NCBI GenBank assembly: GCA_946803715.1
Contig: CAMPET010000024.1
Span: forward strand, 379,202 to 427,518
Direction of reading: 5' to 3'
Length of the DNA: 48,317 nt
DNA from: Beroe ovata
Lineage: Eukaryota; Ctenophora; Nuda; Beroida; Beroidae
Shown here piece after piece: positions 42,985-48,317 of this stretch (its first letter is position 1; every line of letters begins with the position of its first letter). The translations under genes were made by a program, and so were the position numbers. A model generated the notes under the pieces. That model did not search any database, was not told the origin of the DNA, and was given only the letters and a program-made list of their open reading frames with translations.

Positions 42985-44451
42985 GGTTGCTTGAACTGTC
43001 CTCTCTGGTCAATGCGTTGGGGTTGAGTGACGCTTCTGTTATATTCTTTCTGAGTAAGAGTGAGGTATTACATTACAACCTATTATCATGACCGATTAAG
43101 AGCCATGGTCGTATACACATTAGAGTGTAACAACAGAGTGGTAATTACACCGTAAGCCACTCACATAATGCTGTCCGAAAGTTCGCTGATTTTCCGTGAC
43201 ATGGACACATCATCGCTCGTGCTGATGCTCCCCACCATGGACAGAGGATTGCCCGAACCCCGGTCCAGGAAGGATGGAGGCAGACTCGAGGGTGTGGCGG
43301 TCGGAACGAGCACGAAGTTCTGGTAATTGTTCATCCCGGACGATAGCGATGTCTCCTCATCCTCTGATTGTTCGACTTCCTCCTTGATATCCACTAACTC
43401 TGGTACTGTTTGCTCCATTTTGACAGACTCGGTGCTCGCTTCAGCGACAGGTTGTCGAACGGAGGGCATCGTGGTCGACACGTCTTGAGACGGCTGTGCG
43501 GAAGTCGGAATCAGTACGATTGGGACATTCGGCGGAAACGGTAGTTTGTTGACCGCATCGGAGAGAATTGTTTCCGTGTTGTGTTGTGACATAGTGGGAA
43601 TAGGAAGGGAAGTGAGTTCGTTGATAGCAGCAGTAACAGCACTTGTCTCCGGTTGTATGATAGCTGGTTGAATGAGAGGTGGTTTGACCGATATCATTGC
43701 TGGAGTTAGAGTGGGAGTGGTCAGCGTCAGGGATGGAACTGATTCTACCACTGGTTTGGAAGCGGTCTGATACGGCGGCTGTACGGATATAGTGGGAAAT
43801 GCTATCTTGGAAGATTCTTCTTGTTGAGCGTTGGTTATTTCCTGGTTTATTTGCTCCAACTCGTCGGATAGAGGTGTGGAAATGGGCATCGTGTCAATCT
43901 CCATCGGACCTGGGATATGAGGATTCAAATAATGTATTGAATAATGCATTTGACATGCATTTTCTATTGTCTGTCGTTAAATTGAATTGATATTAACAGG
44001 ATATGTTTCTGACCCGTTTCTGATTCTCAAGCATCTCGATTAAATTGATAGTAAGGCAAATATCATCCGTTGTATACCTGGGAGAACTGAAGTTTGGAGT
44101 GAGGCGTTAGCGGGAGACAATTCGAATGAATCTTCAACTTCTGCTCCAGCATCGGAAACAGCTTCAATAACTGGTGCAAGGTGCTGCACTGAAATAGGTT
44201 GGTTACCAACTGTCCAACTTCTGCCAGGACCTGATTCAGTATCTTCAAATTTGCAGTAGAACTGTTAATACGAAACAAAATGGAAGACAGGTCTTACCTA
44301 TTGAAATGACTCTGACTGCTGTGTCGAGTAAAAACATCAAGAACTCGTTGTCACTTTTGTGATTAAAGTGGAATTCGTTCTTCTGTTTAATGTAGAAGTT
44401 GTGAACATCAGGGTTGTAATAAATAGGGAAGGGACCAGCAGCAGAAGCCAT
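42985..44451 (-). CDS. Common 5' exons of the zinc-finger factor, locus 2
   Basis: Minus-strand exons 44451-44298, 44188-44078, 43909-43165 and 43049-42985 match locus 1 exon for exon (154/111/745/65 bp against 154/120/751/59) and in every phase, ending at a phase-1 donor. They encode about 358 residues. Exon 1 is nearly identical to locus 1 (MASAAGPFPIYYNPDVHNFY). Exon 3 is diverged but keeps the acidic stretch with two SUMO-type sites (VKME, IKEE) and the end PSSLPPSFLDRG. No stop is reached, so a terminal exon is required; candidates are 41213-40978, 40869-40658 and possibly the homeodomain exon. Strong conservation of exon 1 and the exon-3 end argues that these are the functional parts. 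Confidence 0.85.
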
Positions 44452-45777
44452 GAAGGGTGTTAAAAACTAAACTGAAGGAAAATGTGGTAAGAGGAGTTGC
44501 ATAGTCAAACTCAGATCATTAGGATTTGGTCATGAAACCAGCATCAACACGAGTCAGTATTACACATACCGACAGCACACGTGCTAACGCACAATGAGAA
44601 CGAAAGCGCTTCAAATCAGTCAGCAGAACACACCCACAACACAAAGAATGACTGCAATGCGATATACACAATTTGTACGTTATCCAACGCGATAATTCCA
44701 ACTTTGAATAAGAGCGCGCGCGAATATTTTCTGGGATTCGCTTGCGCACGGTGCGCGGTCCTGTTCGAAGTCGCAGTTCGTAATGACCGTCTTCAATTGA
44801 TGGCATATACATGGCTTAAAGTTAAAGCAAATGCACAAAGCGGGGTCAATTCGTCGTTAGGAGTAGTTGAAGCATTACTCCCAATACTCCCAACGGAAAT
44901 GAAAATTGCGCGGCGCGGTTCCCGCGCGGCGTTGTCAGTTGTGCGACCCAAATGCTCATGCTCCTCAAGCGCAGCACGGCTCATTTCATAAAACGATCAC
45001 CTTTTATTTCAGATAAGAGAGCGCGCAAAATGAGAGGCACGCGTGGCGCCGGCAGGGGAAAACAGGGTCCCTGCATGGCGAAACAGAAATGAATCGTCAA
45101 AACTATGTTTAATGTAAAAATTAAAAGGTTTATTCATTATCGGGTTGAACATGAAATGCATATAATGATGAAATACAGAGCACTTCTGTTTCTTGTCACA
45201 TTCATTTTCAACAGATGCTCATGCTGACTTGCCAGGAAAACTAAAAGCCATTTAATAACAAATCAACAATCGAGTACAACCTGTAATCGTTTTACGTTTA
45301 GCAAATTCTAACCTAACCTCATGTAACCTCATGAAGACTGAAGAGAGTGACGTAGATATGTGTTCTATTCGATTTAAAATTCAGCTAAATATATTTACAA
45401 GAATAATAAATTTCAAATCCGAACCGGGGGATACGCAAATGGAAATAGTAATACCGTAGCAGTCATATCACAAAAAACCTTGAAATTGCCCAAGCCCAAT
45501 CTTCTTTCTCTTCCCCGCAAACAAAAACAGTTCAAATAGTGAAAATCAAGTTCTTAATGCTCAGCATCAATTCTATCTTATCCAACTGAGCGATACTAGC
45601 AACACTTTCAGGTGCCTATCTGGAAAAACACGGTCCAACTCAGTCACCTCTAGACCAACTCAGTAACTTCAAATGATGTTCAACATGATATGGGTGGTAG
45701 TGGTACAAAACATGATCTCACAAAAGTGTCTCATATCACACTGAATAATGTTGCTGTCAATGACCCGTCGATACAGT
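44452..45777. other. Upstream of locus 2 and 3' flank of the mind bomb gene
   Basis: No coding sequence seen. A 3' splice site on the minus strand (CCTTCAG, just above the ATG at 44451) suggests a 5'-UTR intron, as in locus 1. GC-rich sequence with GCGCGC motifs at 44710-45040 could be promoter-associated. Confidence 0.5.
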
Positions 45778-47866
45778 TTAGTATAGCCTGATGGTATGAG
45801 TGATTTTCACGCGACACATTGGGCAATCTCGAAGTTGCGGTGCACATTTGTCGCACACTCTATGCCCGCACATGAATGCCACATTCTTGGGGTTCTCGAG
45901 GCAGATGCCACAGTTGGCATCCTCCCCTGTGCCAGGATCTGCTTCTCCAGGACTTTCCGACTCTGATGTACTGGTTTTACCTGCGCAATAGACTAAATTA
46001 TAGCTCTGTGCTAGCACACCAAATTTACACATAACGAACGAAAGTGTGATGCATTGTTACATGATCGCATCATTGCCATATATGAACTTTTACAACATAC
46101 AAGCAAGTTGTGCGTTCCAGACATGCTTTAAAAATACTTTAGAGCGAAAAATGTGATGTAAAACAATTTCTAGGTCTACCCATGCGTTAGCGAAACTATC
46201 TTAGTATGTACAACACATACTTGAATACAATACGCAATGTTCAAGGACTGTATTGAAGTTATTTTGTAAAGACAAGTTAACATTCACAAGACGCACACAC
46301 ACGCACACTTTCATTTAGTAAACTCACCAACTGATTGAACTAACGCGTCACACGCCTTTCAAATCGGAGTTTATAGTTAGCATTCAGTGTATTCATGATA
46401 TTACATAACTTCAATACAGTTTCGATTAATTTCAGCGGTTACAACTAACAGATCACAAGGCTCGGGTCACAAACACGTCAAAACTTGGAAATGGATCACT
46501 CACATTTCTTGAGGCCGGTTTTCTTTGATATCACAGCTTTACATGCGATGCATTTCTTCGTTCTTCGGGCACATGCTGAAGCAAAATGAATCGTGTAACG
46601 TAAGTCAATTTTCACATGCGCCGCGCGCGGCAGATGCGCGCAACCATACTGGCTGTTTATAATTAGGGTACTTTCGATGTGAACACGGCTCGCAAATGCT
46701 GACAAATCGTGCTTTGTTGAGCCGCGCAGTGTCTAAATATGTGCAATCAGCACCATTGTGCACCATGTGTCAAACTTATCGCATTCTAGTGATTGGCTAG
46801 CCAATGATATACCTGAACACGATACTTTATGTCCACAAGGCTGGAAAACTACCTCTGCCGTATCGTTGGAGCAAATCATACACACCTGAAACATTCACAT
46901 AGAAACAGCTCAATCTGATAATATACTACTCAAAAATAATCATATTTCCAATTTGTGACAAAACTCATAACCTACCTGTGGATCATTGTCAATGATCTTC
47001 CTGCTCTCGACGATCTGTTTACACTTCAAACACTTCTTGATCCGTTCGCCACACTTTGCACACATGATCACATGACCGCACGGGCCGAATTCGAGGTTCG
47101 CTTTCGCTTCCTCACACAGCTCGCAGAGGGTGTCTGGGGGTGCAACCCCTGCCGCCAGTTCACTTTCCTCCACTCTGTGACAAGGGGTGTTATGGGTGGG
47201 GAGAAGGGGGGTCAGGAAGTGGGATGTGAACTAGAGGGGAAGGGAGGTTATCATGGGGGATGGGATTCACCACTATAGATTGAGAAATAATGGAGGAGTT
47301 AGGGGGGTGGAAGATATTTCTTACACCCCATGTAGACGCATACCTTTCTCTGTATTTCCTGGAGTAATCCTGCAGTATGGTTCTAAGTTTAGGGTCTGCA
47401 CAGAGGTCCAATGGGGTCTTGTTCTTGTTGTTAGCAATGATGAGGGACGCGCCTGCTTGAGCCAGGAAACAAGCAATAGCTTCACCAGTGTTACCATCAC
47501 TACTCTCCATACCAAGATGTGTTCGTATCTGGGAATGTGTGTGTGTGTGAGTGTGTGCGTGTTTGTGTGCGTGTTTGTGCGTGTTTGTGCGTGGTGTGCG
47601 TGTGTGTGTGTATGTGTGTGTGTGTGTGCAACTGTGTGTGTGTGTGCAACTGTTTGTGCAAATGTGTGTTTGTGTGATGTACTGATGTATACATCTCTTT
47701 CCTTTGTGAGACGTTTTCTACAGTCAATTCAGCAAATTCNGTGTGTGTGTGTGTGTGTGTGACTCACCCTTGCCATTGTATCTGAAGCACTGCTGTCTGT
47801 ACTGACACTCTGTCTCACAAGTGCTAAGTGTAGAGCTGTGTCCCCTTCTTCATCCCGAGCATCAAC
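45778..47866 (-). CDS. MIB1: Mind bomb-type E3 ubiquitin ligase, 3' exons (partial)
   Basis: Six minus-strand exons in matching phase: 47866-47768, 47528-47344, 47174-46976, 46885-46813, 46575-46504 and 45980-45778 (TAA). The first two encode ankyrin-repeat sequence (DEEGDTALHLAL; ACFLAQAGASL, NKTPLDLC). Three RING fingers follow in the order seen in MIB1: CELC...FGPCGHV...KKCLKC, then CMIC...VFQPCGHK...KKCIAC (split by an intron), then CGIC...FMCGHRVC...CPMC, ending six residues after THT. MIB ubiquitinates Delta/Jagged ligands so that they are endocytosed and activate Notch in the neighbouring cell. The N-terminal MIB-HERC2 and ZZ domains lie beyond the right edge. Three RINGs favour MIB1 over MIB2. 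The final RING should carry the catalytic activity. Confidence 0.9.
47535..47760. repeat. GT-rich microsatellite cluster with single-N mark
   Basis: Intronic GT repeats with interruptions at 47535-47665 and 47741-47760, and one N at 47740. They lie inside an intron of the mind bomb gene. Confidence 0.9.
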
Positions 47867-48054
47867 CTGAAACAGAGAAGGGCTTATCATCTAGGAATAT
47901 ATAGGATTCCTCTGATACCTTCGATTTTATCTACAACCAAAGATTCCTATTTCACAAAAGCAGATTCATTGACATACTTTCTACGGTTTACAGCAAATAA
48001 ATCGCTCTATTTCATCTCCCTCATTCCGCTAGCTCCGTTATTTGACACCACAAG

Positions 48055-48317
48055 CTGATCGATTTGAAACTTCTACCATCGGTCAAGGGTCAATAGAAAC
48101 TCGGACAACCAAAATTTCACTTCAATCCGATGATCGGTTCCCGAGTTAAAAGCCGCCATAACCCCTTATCGACCCAAAACATGTCAGTTTAAGTGAGCTT
48201 TTGAGGATAGCTCCCAAACGGATCAACTGATTGACTTGGAACTTCTACCATAGCTCAAGGACCATTAGAAACGCGGACAACCAAAATTTCACGTCAATCC
48301 GATGATCGGTTCCCGAG
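48055..48317. repeat. Tandem repeat with ~172-bp period at right edge
   Basis: A block ending GATGATCGGTTCCCGAG at 48145 recurs with the same end at 48317. Shared internal phrases include ACTTCTACCAT and CGGACAACCAAAATTTCAC. Two incomplete copies are visible. It is probably a dispersed or satellite-like repeat within a mind bomb intron. Confidence 0.85.

Noticed and set aside
1-48317. CRISPR array or bacterial operon
   Set aside because: Direct repeats here are microsatellites, minisatellites or coding repeats. Introns and animal gene families show a eukaryotic genome.

Overview
The window is metazoan genomic DNA. Its genes have GT-AG introns of roughly 100-1200 bp, and it has abundant CA/GT microsatellites, assembly gaps (N runs) and several animal-specific families: integrin alpha, a DLG5/CARMA-type MAGUK, a mind bomb-type E3 ligase, a homeodomain and secreted kringle proteins. 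An invertebrate, plausibly an early-branching marine animal with a compact genome, fits the short introns and the intronless large genes. The species cannot be fixed from sequence alone.

Layout. 1-3.8 kb: no gene seen. 3.8-5.5 kb (+): coiled-coil exons, all phase 0. 6.7-10.8 kb (+): a Ser/basic-rich region followed by PDZ-SH3-guanylate-kinase-like domains; the coil exons are probably its 5' half, but the join is not proven. 10.3-12.2 kb: the last two exons are repeated in tandem across a single N, which looks like two alleles laid end to end. 12.8-16.0 kb (+): a 1066-residue integrin alpha in one exon. 16.6-17.2 kb: three inverted-repeat elements, one flanked by an 8-bp target duplication.

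17.6-33.7 kb (+) is the striking part. Four common exons (17580-18974) encode an unrecognised N-terminal module and a Ser/Thr/Pro-rich acidic region. They end at a phase-1 donor. Downstream lie 23 consecutive small units (21776-33706), each with its own 3' splice site, a pair of zinc fingers (usually C2H2 then C2HC or C2H2) and its own stop codon. Every one of the 23 acceptors is in the phase that fits the common donor. This is the architecture of Drosophila lola or mod(mdg4): one N-terminus joined to one of many alternative zinc-finger C-termini, here with an N-terminal module in which I see no BTB domain.

33.9-39.1 kb: two near-identical, divergently oriented secreted proteins (EGF/ephrin-receptor-like Cys repeats plus kringle), the second broken by an 851-N gap. 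40.0-44.5 kb (-): a second copy of the common-exon gene with the same four exons and phases, followed by two zinc-finger terminal exons and a homeodomain exon that has no start codon of its own. The order [TF locus +][kringle -][kringle +][TF locus -] is mirror-symmetric about ~36.2 kb, so the 17.6-44.5 kb region looks like an ancient inverted duplication whose two arms carry very different numbers of zinc-finger exons.

45.8-47.9 kb (-): the 3' exons of a mind bomb-like E3 ubiquitin ligase (ankyrin, then three RING fingers), running off the right edge. The last ~260 bp are a 172-bp-period tandem repeat.
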